From the NCBI RefSeq assembly GCF_000090795.2, contig NW_003546346.1, forward strand, positions 80,446-129,063: a stretch of DNA of 48,618 nucleotides, given 5' to 3'. This DNA comes from Amphimedon queenslandica (lineage: Eukaryota; Porifera; Demospongiae; Haplosclerida; Niphatidae). The translations under genes and the position numbers were made by a program. Within the stretch, counting starts at the first letter, position 1. The number at the start of each line of letters is the position of its first letter. Of the stretch, positions 20,678-31,808 are shown piece by piece. Under the pieces are notes generated by a model. It searched no databases, was not told the DNA's origin, and saw only the letters and a program-made list of their open reading frames with translations.

Positions 20678-22207
20678 TATTAGAGTTAAAAGGGATTGGA
20701 AACGGCTCACGTGATCCCATAGCAATGAATGGAGAATGTGCGTCGCAATCCGTGTCCAAAGAATTCAATTAATTTTTATTACCTCGAGAATCAACCAGAG
20801 GATTTTATCTAGGTTTATTTGCAAGATAGTTTGTAACTGAGGTAGCTCTTGTCGTTGTATACTGGTATGGTTATTTATTGAAATTTTAAAAATACATAAT
20901 TACACCTGCAATCCATGTATAAATTGGCTATTTTCAGTGATGACTTCCATAAAAACAGTTTTGTACCTATAACTCACCATCAAAGGATAAACAATGAAAG
21001 TCTATAGCATACCAGGCAACTATAAGTAGGCCTGCATGCCAATAGCACACTTTCAAATCTTATTCAATACTCCCTGTGGTAGTAATGGAAACTTTCAGTG
21101 AAAATCTATCGTCTTCTTTTGTACCTCTACCAGCAGTACCGAAGATCCTACTGTAACAATTATTGCTACAGTGATTACTGAAGTGCTACTTTAGTGCAAT
21201 CACTTATAATTTTACTTGTATGTTGTTCTTTATCATAGATATAATACACGGAACAGGATTAGAAACAGGATCACGTGAGCGCATTATCCATTGAAACACT
21301 CCTAGTTATATTGGAGCCCCGGGCAGCTGCTCGACCATTGCCCAGGCCCCCGACTGTTCCTTTTCAAAAAGTTTGTGGGACTCTAGCAACTTCGGGAGAC
21401 GGCGAGACGCACTAGTATGAGCTTTTATGACTACTCTCTGAGGATCTTTAGTGCATTAAGACATTTATTAGTGCTTAAACAGAAGTTTTAGAAAGTCACG
21501 GCATGTCAAAACCAAAGGCCAAATTTCAATGGCGTCAGTACTCTAAAACTATTAAATGCAGTCCATAACAAACACCACAGTGCACTGTAAGAGGTTAAGA
21601 AGTAACCATAAAAGCAGATATTTAGTTACAAAACTATCAGATATCGTCTGGAGAGTCCCACAAAGTATCTCCATTTATCTCCATTACGGGACCAGTTCCC
21701 AGCATAACTAGGAGTGTTTCAATCGATAATGCGCTCACGTGATCCTGTTTCTAATCCTGTTCCGTGTATTATATCTATGTCTTTATAGATCATGGGAAAA
21801 AAGTAAAATTTAGACATTTATAAACAAAATTCTTTAATAATTTATCCCTATAAAAGATGCTGTCTATATTTCTGCTTTAGAATATACAGAACAAAATAAT
21901 TTTGAAGATAATTTCATGTTAATTTCTAAAATGTGGCTGTGAACAGTCACATGCATGTGCATCAGTGCTGGAGCAAACCATAAGGCACTAAATATTATGA
22001 TTGATTTTCATGCAGAAGAACTGTCTTTATTGTTGTTGCACTTTGCTTTTATAAGAGGAAAATTAGTAACCTTTTAACAACCACCAGGAGCACTGAAGAG
22101 GGCTTGCTGAATTTACAGAGCTACCTTGAGCCATTACTGCACAAGGATACCGAGTGAAACAGGAAAGCGTGGGCGTTTCCAATCCCTTTTAATTACTCTA
22201 TTATCTA
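20678..22207. mobile_element. Non-autonomous element, CATAGAT-end family, inside the TTAA element
   Basis: The left end (AGATATTAGAGTTAAAAGGG, then ATTGGAAACG) is mirrored at the right (CGTTTCCAATCCC, then ACTCTATTATCTATG). The right flank starts ATGCTAA and ATGCTAC lies 8 bases before the left end, suggesting a 7-bp target duplication and a corrupted left tip (CCGGGGGG instead of CATAG). The same ends occur at 25062-25805. No open frame. Confidence 0.7.
21235..21779. mobile_element. Innermost nested element, CATAGAT ends, 7-bp target duplication
   Basis: CATAGATATAATACACGGAA at the left and its complement at the right; the inverted arms extend about 75 bp to ACACTCCTAGTTAT. It is flanked on both sides by TCTTTAT, a perfect 7-bp duplication. 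545 bp, no coding capacity. Confidence 0.9.
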
Positions 22208-22429
22208 TGATGCTAATATACGTCACGTTTAGCCACACCCACCGACAGGAAGTAAATTGACAGAAGCAAAATGTCAAGACTTTGAAGGCTCATATCTCAG
22301 TAAATTATTTTTTTTAGGACAATGGGAGTTGGAACACATTATTATTATGGCCAGGCAATTATTAAAATAAATACTCAAAAATTCATTGCAGTTGCCCTTT
22401 AAGATGCTATGTATGTGTATGTCATAAGC

Positions 22430-22972
22430 TACCTTAAGGAGACATTTATTAGCGTGTACATATTTTAGCGATTTTCATGGTTCTGACATTTGGCTGGTAC
22501 TTAATTTAGCATTTTTGATCATTTGGTATTAATAGCTACAAAACATTCGGGGCGAGCCTAAGCAAGCTATAGATTATATGCTGTGATCTATGTGTATGAG
22601 TAAGCAAAGCAATTGCACAAGTCTAAATACAGTAGATCTTGTTGCATTAATCTTGCTTAAATTGCTTCAAGCTTCATCACTGACTCTGCTCCAAAAATGT
22701 AAAGTTATCTTGCTTACAATTAGAAGCAATCACTGAACAAAGAAGATTGTCATCTGCTTTTTCTAAGTCTTTGGACAGCAATTCAGTCTTATCTTGCTAA
22801 CAGTTTGCTGCAAATAAGCTCAGCGTTGCTGACAGCCACCATTTTATTCATTGTGATCACACCCACTTTCAATGAAGTTATTAAAGTTAGTGCGGACTTA
22901 AGTTAGCGATTTTTAAAAAATTGCTAAAATTCGCTAAATTAAATACCTGCAAACAATTGTCTCCTTAAGGTA
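22430..22972. mobile_element. TTAA-type MITE with GGAGACA ends
   Basis: TTAAGGAGACA at the left and TGTCTCCTTAA at the right give a TTAA site and 7-bp terminal repeats. The interior has TTAGCGATTTT / AAATTCGCTAAA in inverted order. A 31-bp direct repeat (22401-22431 and 22972-23002, one mismatch) brackets the element. Confidence 0.75.
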
Positions 22973-23002
22973 AGATGCTGTGTATGTGTATGTCATAAGC
23001 TA

Positions 23003-24791
23003 TTTTGGGTTCAAAAATTTGGTTCAAAATCTTATAACTTAAAATGCACAGATTAATAACATTAGGTCACTGATGTGTGGAGGATAGCCAATTTAGGTAC
23101 ATATTTATTGTTTGAAAAAGCTCAGACCTCTCAATTGGCCCAAACATTCTACATGTACATACATGTAGCATACAAACAGGGACTGCTTTTAGAGACATGC
23201 ACTTTTGTGAAAGACTATTTTTATTAGGCCTCAAAATTAAAATACTTTGCAGTACATGTACATGTACATGCAAATCAAAGATGATTAGAAGTAATCAGGT
23301 TATGACTGCCTATTTTTTCTGAGAGCAAAAACTATACTTGAATAAATTAATTTTAGTGAAAGTTGTTTTAGGCGTTTTATATAGTACAGGATTTTTGGCT
23401 TAATACCCTGTATTATACATGTAGCAAGGCTGCAAAAGTAGTGGCAGCCATTTTGAAGTGGGGTGAATCCTACTTAATAACGCTACCATGTTACTAATTA
23501 TAGTACAGGGTTTTGCCTATTTTTCAGATCCACTGACAAGAAGCTACATGAACACCATGCCAAAATCCTGTGGGAAACCCTGACCAAACAAAAACTACAC
23601 ATGCAGGAGTGCATAAAAATGGGCTGACAAATATAAACTAACTTGATTATTTTATGATAAAAAGTTGAAACTGAATATGAGTAGTAGTTTATATTTGATA
23701 ATCTAATAAAATAAACACAACAGAACAAAGTTAGGTATTTAAGAATATAAAGTTACTTGAATAAGCTATTGCCCAAATTGAGTAGCAACTACATGTACTA
23801 GCAGTCCACACCTTCATTAAAACTGGCTCATTACTAGTGTTGTGTTGGCTCAGGTTGTAGTTGGCCACCAGCTGTGCCAGTTATAGACCGGCTTGAACTA
23901 TAACAATAAACAATATTATCATAACAATAAATTCATAGAGTGTACGTGTGAATTTACTGAGGCTACAATATTGCATATTCTGTATAAAAACAGCCAACTA
24001 TCAGCTGAGTGCATTAGGAATAACACTGCAGTGTATGTACTGAGCATATCTTGGCACAAAATAAAAATAGTAATGATGTTGGTTTTACTCATAAATTATT
24101 CTCATGCTACTACAAGCACAATTACTCTCTATCCTTATTCAGCGAATGGTTTGAATAAAAGTAGTATTGTTCCACACAATGAGTAAAATAATAATGACCT
24201 TATTTGAAAGAAGTTATAATGACTGATTATTGTGCAAAACTATAAACTATAATACAGCTGAAAACTTTGATAAGAGTCATATTTGGAAAATTGTTAAAAA
24301 ATTAGTAATTGGCGGTTGCCTATTGCAATGCCAGTTGCTAATATTAATATTCTGCCCATATTTAGAGAAAATTTAAAATGTATTACACATTGCATGTAAA
24401 CTTATATACAGTATATTATTTCAAGCATTGTTGTTCATAAGTTAGATTGACAAAATCAGATATTAAAAATATAACACACATGCATAATTAACGACTAAAT
24501 AGACAACCAATTACTTCTTTAATAATAATTACAACAATTTTGATTATGATAAAAATTGAATTGAGCATTTAAATTAAAAGGCTGAGACCACGTTGCAATT
24601 AAATGTTGCATACTTTTTTATTCTGTGTAACATGATGTGTTGCATGTGTCCTGAATGTGCAATTGTCAGTATTACTCTGTATTATTCATAGTCTCTACAG
24701 TATATATATATATATTCATCATTATAGCATGCAACACAAAATTTTTGATAATGGATCAGTAAAACAATAATTATGCTACTATCCTACACAG
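23003..24791. other. Intergenic; possible short secreted ORF
   Basis: Contains a small foldback (about 23411-23510, ends ACCCTGTATTATA / TATAGTACAGGGT) whose core (23424-23498) recurs inverted at 48030-48104. ATG at 24072 opens 37 codons starting MMLVLLINYSHATTSTIT, a signal-peptide-like start, but there is no other support. Splice-like sites near 24790 lead into the next entry. Confidence 0.4.
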
Positions 24792-26105
24792 CTCATCAGA
24801 TTCCTAACAATGAGAGAATTAGAATTATTAAAGATCTACATGATCTGGTTTTTAGGTCAGTATATAGCCCGGTATCGACATTATAATGGAACATTCATTC
24901 GTTTAATCAATAGAGTACCTTTCTCTCTTCTGATACCTCAGATTCTCTCATCTGATGGAAACAGTCTCAAAAAGAAGAATGAGCTGAGCCCTGGATCCAC
25001 ATGATCTAGCTGAGCGCGGGCAGAGGCACAATTAGCACATCCGCATATGCACATGCCAGATGCATAGATAATAGAGTAAATGAAAGGGATTGGAAACTAC
25101 CGTTCCCGCCCGGTGATGCGGTTTTCGTCACCCTTGGTTACCTGGTTGGCAACGTCCGTGTTTATCTGCATTCCCCATCTCCTCCACAGTAGTTGTTGTG
25201 CAGAAAGGATTTCGAAGGAATATTGTGCGACTATTAGATACCGCTTGCTTATGATATGTCTTCTGTTCCACGTAGAAAGTTTATGGCTACCTATAGCAGG
25301 GTTTTTGTTTCTATAGAGCTATTTTTCGACTAGTTATGGGTACACAAAGTCGACATCTTTTTTGACACCTTTTCGCTTCTACAGCTTTCATGCTTTTGCT
25401 ATTCTAGCAGTACCTCATATCATTCCATAGGTAATTGAAAGTTCTTTTATATTCTGACAAGCTTTTTAGAGTTTGGCTACAATTGTCTTCATTAGAGGGA
25501 GAAAACAGCAATTTTTTATGGGCAAAAGCGCTATAACACTCAAAATATTAATCTAAATATACCAAATAAATAATAATTAACAGTGCAAAACATTGAACTC
25601 CTTGATAGTTGAGTTTCTTTTTCATCAGAGCACTCTTCTTGGAGTTATTCTAATTTTAATGGAAAAAATCAAGAATTTTGTGGTCAAAAGGTAACAAACC
25701 GCCTAGTCAGCAATTTTTTTGCTTAGCAACAATACAATCAAATGGGATTATTGCTACGCCCACGCGGAAGTTTCCAATCCCTTTCATTTACTCTATTATC
25801 TATGCATGCACATGCCAGATCAGGCCACGCCTCTAGTCCTCTACTTGTCTACACACATCTACTCTTGCCATGTATCTATGATGTAGACAGCTCATCATTG
25901 CAGCTATGATTGCAAATGGAAATGAATAATCTATCTACACCACACTACTCACATCTAGATCTCTGTTGTTGTTAGGTCTAAGAAGAAAACTGGCCAAGCC
26001 AAAGTCAAGGTACATGATGTTGCAGGGTTGCTACAAAGCTATACTGGTGACAATTACCCTAAAAGTGATAAGAACAAATCGCCTAACAACAGAATCGTTA
26101 GTTAA
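24792..26105 (+). CDS. 3' end of an unrecognised spliced gene (two exons seen)
   Basis: Exon 24792-24855 follows CCTACACAG and reads HQIPNNERIRIIKDLHDLVF; its donor is GTCAGT. Exon 25976-26105 follows TTGTTGTTAG and continues in phase 2: RSKKKTGQAKVKVHDV, then AGLLQSYTGDNYPKS, ending NNRIVS and TAA. The join keeps the frame and both parts have good charged-helical composition, which is why I believe it. Upstream exons were not found, so it is partial. The intron is 1.1 kb, long for this window, because it carries the element at 25062-25805. No family recognised. Confidence 0.4.
25062..25805. mobile_element. Non-autonomous element, CATAGATAATAGAG ends, in an intron
   Basis: GCATAGATAATAGAGTAAAT at the left is perfectly mirrored at the right; the arms run 37 bp to GGGATTGGAAACT. 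ATGCACATGCCAGAT occurs directly on both sides (15-bp direct repeat). Same ends as 20678-22207. No coding capacity. Confidence 0.85.
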
Positions 26106-26186
26106 AACTACTGGTCCATAGAACAATAGCTGGGACAAATCATCCTTATTTGGTACTAACATTCAACTCCAAGAAACGATACTAGC

Positions 26187-26467
26187 ATGATGAAAGTGAT
26201 ACTCTTTAAAGTGATGTACTGGGTATGCTGATGAAGAACAAGTCTTACATTTATTGATTACAATAAAGTAGATATGAATATGACATTATTCTATTTGTTA
26301 CAAATGAACAATTGATAGAAATCAGTAAATGTATATAGCTTTAGTTCGTCATTGTCAATTATGAAGACCTGATGATGGACAATTACCTTACTGATTTCAA
26401 CATTGTTGATGATTATTCAGGTGGAATTATAGTCATTGGGCTGTATAAAGTTTATGTGAAGAATTGA
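26187..26467 (+). CDS. Possible two-exon remnant related to U1
   Basis: Candidate exons 26187-26222 (MMKVILFKVMYW, donor GTATGC) and 26345-26467 (acceptor GCTTTAG) join in phase 0 for 52 aa. The second exon reads NYEDLMMDNYLTDFNIV, then SGGIIVIGLYKVYVKN. YLT...VIGxxK parallels SYLT...MWVIGKLK of the intact U1 gene 3 kb downstream, without the Trp. It is short and may be a relic; low certainty. Confidence 0.25.
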
Positions 26468-28290
26468 TCATACATAAATACTTCTGCAAGTGTTCAGTGA
26501 GTTGATGGAAGCCTAAAAGAGAAATTTACCAGCATTTAACAATCATGCAATTTGCAAATTTCAAAGAAAATAATTTTGGTCTAAAATTGCTACTTCACTG
26601 CACAGCTTTTTACGCCCCTCTCTCACCATAGCAAAAGTTTAAATGTGCATGCTCTTTATTCCTTTATTATTAATAATAAATTAATATGTCATAGATTATT
26701 AGTATGCATGTACATGCATTATTGAATTGTAAAGATTGATTTAAAATTGTGGCATTAAATTTATTAAAAATTCTTTCGTTATAAAAAAATATGCCATTGT
26801 GAGCCATATCTTGCTGAGCACTAGAGCATAAGTTGTTCACATGAGCTATGAACATAATAGCATGAGAGCTAGCCAAGAGTAAATACTTTGTTTGGTCATT
26901 ACTAAAACAATATTCTCAGATATGTATGCCCAATTTTAAAAGTATGATCCTACCACTAACATCAACAATACATACGCAATCATTCTATCATTTATAATAA
27001 TGATAACAACAACAAAGCCTTTCGACTACCATTAAATGATATTCACAAAAACAGTTAGCAAAATACGAGTAAACATGTTTATGACTCTTCAAAGCACAGT
27101 TGAGCTGATGCAAGCAGTTTGTCAATATTTATTACTATTATTATCATTATTCATTATTGCAATAATAATTGTCAATAACATAATTATAAATTATGCATAA
27201 ATTATAATGATGTGGGTGTAAACAAGGTGGGACAGGCATAGATGCCATTATGGTGTACACATATAGTCTCTCAACAGTGCAAAAAATATGATAATTTGTC
27301 AATAGACCAGTTGGTGCTAAGTAGAATTTTAAGTATATTCATCGTGATACCATAAATAAAGTAAAATTTTCCTACCACCATTTTGGAGTCATAGTTTACT
27401 AAGAGTTGAATGGGAGAAAGCAATATCTTTGCTTCTATACCTCCTAGTGGCACTTATTAAAGTCCATAAGCCAACTATAGACACTGGATGATGGTCAGTA
27501 AGCAGTAGCAAGATTGCTATTGCAAATAAATACAGCAGTTTTTGGAATAAGCTCTTATCACGATCGCTCCATAAACAACTATTGAAACTAGGACTCCAAA
27601 ATGGTGGCAGGAAAATGTTACTTTATTTACAACATCACAAAGAATATACTTAAAATTTTATGAATATACTTAGCGCCAACTGGTCTATACCTAATTACTT
27701 GTCAGTGACATAGATTACTGCTATCAATCTTAAGATCAAAAATTATGACATCACAATACTCAAAAAATCACTATCACATTACATAAATAAATTATACATG
27801 TAAATCAGGCTCACCTATTATTTTGATTCTCGTCATGTAACCACACAGTTGCCTATGATGCAGTTGACAATCTTTTATACCCATACAACAACTGATCTCA
27901 TTATAATAGTTTAGTTCCTATAAATATTGTGACAATGAATAAGCTTTATTAGACAAAAAATTATCAAGTAATACTCAAAACACATTACGCTTTTGCAAAT
28001 TAGACATTTTATACCAAACAGTAAACAGCTTGTTTATCAGTTACACATCATAGTATTCATGATAGCTGATCAATGAATAATACATTTTTCCAGAGAAAAA
28101 GTATGGAGATACATGTAAGTAAAAAATCAAGTCAAGAAGTGGATAGCAAAAAGAAAGACACAGACATGGAACATAAAAATGTTCTAAGGCTCTAATGCTC
28201 AAAATGTTCCAGTGGTCATTGAGCACAAAAGTGGGGATAGTGCAACTAATATTGTGAGTTTGTTTACAACTACAAGCAGCCCAAAACAAC
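26468..28290. other. Intergenic with one MITE
   Basis: AT-rich. The only clear structure is the MITE at 27303-27687. Minus-strand frames are short and lack splice support. Confidence 0.5.
27303..27687. mobile_element. MITE with TAGACCAGTTGG ends, copy 1
   Basis: TAGACCAGTTGGTGCTAAGT and, inverted, TAGACCAGTTGGCGCTAAGT. The arms pair over most of the length (CTACCACCATTTTGGAGTC with GACTCCAAAATGGTGGCAGG-type sequence). The second copy is at 31412-31808. Confidence 0.85.
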
Positions 28291-28612
28291 ATGAAAGGGA
28301 TTCCCTTCGACATTCAGCAACTTCTTGTACTATTACAGAATCACAAGGAGCTAGTAGGAGCTAGTGATGTGACTGATGGACTCAATCTCAGTGAGGATGT
28401 CATGAGTAGCAACAGTCAACTCATAGATCAACCTCAAGACATGAAGTATGCTATAATCATTAAAATTAATAATAATGATTATTTTTTAAATTTACAGTCT
28501 TTTGGACAATACTGCTTTCAATGGATATTTGACTAAAGCAATTGCAAGTACTCAACATTTGAATTTACTCAATTATATGATTGGGCTTATTCGAAGCTGT
28601 CTAACTTTATGA
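28291..28612 (+). CDS. Short two-exon protein with a possible divergent Y-W tail
   Basis: Exons 28291-28445 and 28498-28612 (52-bp intron, donor GTATGC, acceptor TTTACAG, phase 2), 89 aa. It starts MKGIPFDIQQLLVLLQNHKE, then a hydrophilic DVTDGLNLSEDVMSSNSQ stretch, and ends NGYLTKAIASTQHLNLLNY and MIGLIRSCLTL. Against intact U1 (YLTKEIEDK...MWVIGKLK) the pattern Y-L-T-K-x-I, then at +17 an aromatic (Tyr here, Trp in U1), x-I-G-x-[LI] keeps exact spacing. This may be a divergent relative of U1 or chance. AATAAA at about 28667. Upstream exons are not excluded. Confidence 0.45.
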
Positions 28613-29066
28613 TAATACTTAGTTTGCTAATTACATGTACTCTAATCAAAAATAACAATTTTGATCAATAAATGATATATATTTATACACGTTACTAAAA
28701 ACTGACAAACGTTTTAATGAACTATGCCTCCGGCATATTGCAGAACAGTAAAGTAGAACAAGATTATTAATACTGCAATTAATGCAACACAAACTGACCT
28801 GCATGGCAGTCAAATATTTTAAAGATTATTGCTGAGCTCACTATTTTCAACTCATATCACAAATATTTTATGGTTACACAAACAAGAAAAATGCCTCACT
28901 TTTAAACATTCCCTTAGTTTATTGATGGATAATCACTTTCATCAAAAAAGATACTCAAAACATACTACTAACTATGAAAAATAATTGAGTAAAACCCTTA
29001 CCAAGAGTACATGATATTTACATATTATGTACTCTTGCAATGGCGTAGGAAGCGGGGGGGGGGGGG

Positions 29067-29111
29067 NNNNNNNNNNNNNNNNNNNNNNNNNNNNNNNNNN
29101 NNNNNNNNNNN
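29067..29111. other. 45-base assembly gap inside a G/C homopolymer foldback
   Basis: 45 Ns preceded by 14 Gs and followed by AGCCCCCC. The flanks are inverted (GCGTAGGAAG / CTTCCTACGC), so the missing DNA is probably the middle of a small foldback element; the true size is unknown. Confidence 0.9.
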
Positions 29112-29522
29112 AGCCCCCCTTTCTCCAAAATCTTCCTACGCTACTGTCTTGCCCTTACTGGTTAAGTAGTTCTGTTTGTACATGTACATGTACTTTAGGG
29201 TGTGGCAATTTGGCAAAAGGGCAGATCAAGCCCTGGCCTTATTTTTATTTTCTTCTAGTAATTATGCATTTTACTAATAGTGGCTTAATTTTGTAGGAAT
29301 GTTCACTTGGAATAAAATTCTCAAGCTTGAATAGATGTACAGTAGGTTAAAAATTAATTGTAACAAATAATTGATGACAGCCATCAAAATATTTCATGTA
29401 AATCAACTAATACATTACATAATTATTACATGTAGTTGGTATTACAAATTATTATTATAATCATATCTATGTTATGATAGGACTTACCTCTGAGTGCAAT
29501 GAATAAAATTTGTTATCAAAAA

Positions 29523-29546
29523 TGACGTGAGTGATGAGTCACGTGA
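29523..29546 (+). promoter_or_regulatory. Paired TGACGTGA and TCACGTGA boxes
   Basis: TGACGTGA (CRE/ATF-like) and TCACGTGA (E-box of MiT/USF type) lie 46-69 bp before the U1 start codon, separated by 8 bp. The functional reading comes from motif similarity only. Confidence 0.35.
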
Positions 29547-29591
29547 TGAGTTAGTAGATAGTAAATGCTGACTTAGGGTTAGCTAGGGAAA

Positions 29592-30387
29592 ATGGATGAC
29601 TTTCAAAGGTAAGATTTAGATGCTTTCTGTGTATTGTTTAATCATAAAGCCTGAAGTCCCTGGACTAATGATGGTTTCTCTTATCATGTAGGCTAGTAAT
29701 TCTAGATGAAACAAGAGATAACACATGTAAAATCAATGTCACTATCTTTAACCCCGCCCACTTCAAATTTTGTGTGTCTCTCTCCCTTCCTCTCTCTCCT
29801 TTCCTCTCTCCCTTCGTTTCTCCATCTCCCTCCAAACCTCCCACTATCCCTCCCTTCTCACTTTAGTTGCCTTTAATGGACATCCAGAAATTGGCTATAA
29901 TATAAATGAAAACTTAGAGGATGATGACGGGCATTCAGCTACAAATGGTAAGCCAGTTGCAATAATTCAATGTTTATTTGCTTTTCAAATATACATTCAA
30001 GAAGAGGATGATGACAATTATGTTGGAGAGAGTTCTATTGATGATTTGCCCCCAAAAGATTTGGGAGTTCCAAGTGTAGTTGTAATGGGATCACTAACAC
30101 TATCAATGGAGTGTTTCTTTCAATCAAGGCAAATTCAGTTTGAAGTCTGTGGTGAAGAGGAACGAAACTTTTCAAATAATCTGATACACAGAAAAGTACC
30201 CGAGCCTTATCAAACTCTCATTACTGCAGAAATGGAAGGAATGAAGAAAGATTGTGGCAATGATGACGAATCATACCTAACAAAAGAAATCGAAGATAAA
30301 ACATGTCACGGGAAAGGCATGTGGGTAATAGGAAAGCTGAAGTTTTGTCTACTTGATGATCCATACAGTAAACTAACACCAGGCTAA
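29592..30387 (+). CDS. U1: intact acidic protein with Y-W tail
   Basis: Not recognised. Exons 29592-29608 (MDDFQR, donor GTAAGA), 29692-29726 (LVILDETRDN, donor GTAAAA), 29867-29947 (FNGHPEIGYNINENLEDDD) and 30002-30387, giving 172 aa. The last 54-bp intron (29948-30001) is in frame and open, so retaining it gives 190 aa. The product is soluble and acidic (EEDDDNYVGESSIDD), with a hydrophobic core VPSVVVMGSLTLSMECFFQS, and ends DDESYLTKEI, then GKGMWVIGKLKF, then DDPYSKLTPG. Tyr136 and Trp152 form the Y-W module, followed by about 20 more residues conserved with copy 1 (DSYTKLVPD). The pyrimidine-rich tract before exon 3 is unusually long. AATAAA at 30493. Confidence 0.65.
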
Positions 30388-31411
30388 AGCATATTAACAA
30401 TTTTAAACTGCTGCTATCTTAACAATTTTAATGATTTGATAAAACTGCTGCTATTTCTTTGTGATACATGTGCATTGAGAATGTGTTTCTAAAATAAAAA
30501 TTCTGAGTACAGGAAACAATAAAACTAGCTAGCTGCTTTCTTGTTAATGTAAAGTGAACATCCTTTATATGCATGTACACACATGTACATGTACAACAGG
30601 TACAGTATAGAGGTAAAAGTGTAAAAAATATTCCTATAAATGCTTTTACCACCTTAAATGTACAACTGGGTTTATATTAAGACCTATAAAGGTCATTTCT
30701 ACCTTCTAATGTTTCTAGAGAAGTCTTTAGACAGTATCTCTATCTTCTTTTGCTGTTAGAAAGCTCATAGTCTCGCCCCGCCCCTCATAACTTTGTCCCA
30801 TGTGTAAGCCGCCATTTTGTTTGGTGTAACTACACCCACTACGTAAAGGGCGTGGGCGGGTTCGGGTGGGCTTTGGCAGATTCATAGATATTAGAGTACA
30901 AATTGTACTCTAATATCTATGGCAGATTATGCCAGCATAATTTTGAGCATAATATGACCAAAAAGCATAAGCATAATAGGGCTATAAAAGAAAATTATAA
31001 AAAATGAATTGAAAAATCCAATAAAAACAGGCCCTTGCACTGACTTAATTTATGTTTAAAAAACTACTATTGCTCACAAAACTCAAAAACTATACATTGT
31101 ACATAGGTAAATCAATTATGGGAATGACCTGGGGGCGAAGCCCTCAGGCCGTAAAAACATTAATTTTATCACTACAGGCAGCATAAGGTCATCAATGTAT
31201 CGGAAAACTGAATTAATTATACTTAATGGGTTATCACATTTATGCATTATAAGTATTATGTCAATACATGTGTATAATTATGTGCATTACATATAGGCTA
31301 ATAATATTATAATATTCATCTGTACATGAACATACATAATACATGTACGTTATATTTATTCTTGATAGGCCAGGTAAATTTTCTAAAATTAATAGTAAAA
31401 TAGGAAGAGGC
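30388..31411. other. Intergenic; GC-rich promoter-like patch and a 39-bp palindrome
   Basis: 30770-30870 is GC-rich for this DNA (TCGCCCCGCCCCTC, GCCGCCATTTTG, GGGCGTGGGCGGG) and looks like a promoter or a repeat end, but no gene follows within 3 kb on either strand that I can support. The palindrome is listed separately. Confidence 0.45.
30883..30921. mobile_element. 39-bp solo palindrome with 7-bp target duplication
   Basis: CATAGATATTAGAGTACAA and its exact complement around a single A. GCAGATT flanks both sides. The ends match the CATAGAT family (20678, 21235, 25062), so this is two fused ends with nothing between. Confidence 0.8.
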
Positions 31412-31808
31412 TATAGACCAGTTGGCGCTAAGTATATTCATAGAATTTTGAGTATATTCATTGTGATACCGTAAATAAAGTAAAATTTTCCTACCGCCAT
31501 TTTGGAGTCTTAGTTTACTAAGAGTAGAATGGGAGAAAGTAATATCTTTGCTTCTATATCTTCTAGTGGCACTTATTAAAGTCCATGAGCCATCTCTAGA
31601 CACTGGATGATGGTCAGTAAGCAGTAGCAATATTGCTGTAACGAATAAATACAGCAGTTTTTGGAGAATAAGCTCTTTTCACGATCACTCCATAGACAAC
31701 CATTGGAAGTAGGACTCCAAAATGGTGGAAGGAAAATTTTACTTTTTACGACATCACAATGAATATACTTAAAATTCTATGAATATACTTAGCACCAACT
31801 GGTCTATA
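31412..31808. mobile_element. MITE with TAGACCAGTTGG ends, copy 2
   Basis: TATAGACCAGTTGGCGCTAA and its inverted partner at 31790-31808. Similar to 27303-27687 along nearly its whole length, including the CTATAGACACTGGATGATGG-type centre. Confidence 0.85.

Larger units (their letters stand above)
20170..22403. mobile_element. TTAA-flanked element (Kolobok/T2-like), host of nested insertions
   Basis: The left end TTAAAGGGTAACTGCAATGA and the right end, inverted, TTAAAGGGCAACTGCAATGA form a TTAA target site plus a terminal repeat starting AGGG. The arms stay similar for about 230 bp, to GGCTAAACGTGAC. TTAAAGG ends are typical of T2/Kolobok-type MITEs. The left arm has a tandem duplication of a 29-bp unit (20267-20325, TTAAAAATTATTCACTGAGA). 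It carries no transposase. It contains a foldback (20430-20652) and an element (20678-22207) that itself contains another (21235-21779). Confidence 0.8.
28613..29591. other. Intergenic with assembly gap
   Basis: AT-rich with no exon found. The gap at 29067-29111 sits in a foldback (GGCGTAGGAAG before, CTTCCTACGC after) beginning with a G run and followed by a C run. A promoter-like stretch precedes the next gene (29520-29550). Confidence 0.5.

Noticed and set aside
20170-22403. Integrated virus or autonomous transposon
   Set aside because: No open frame for a transposase, polymerase or capsid anywhere in the nested block.
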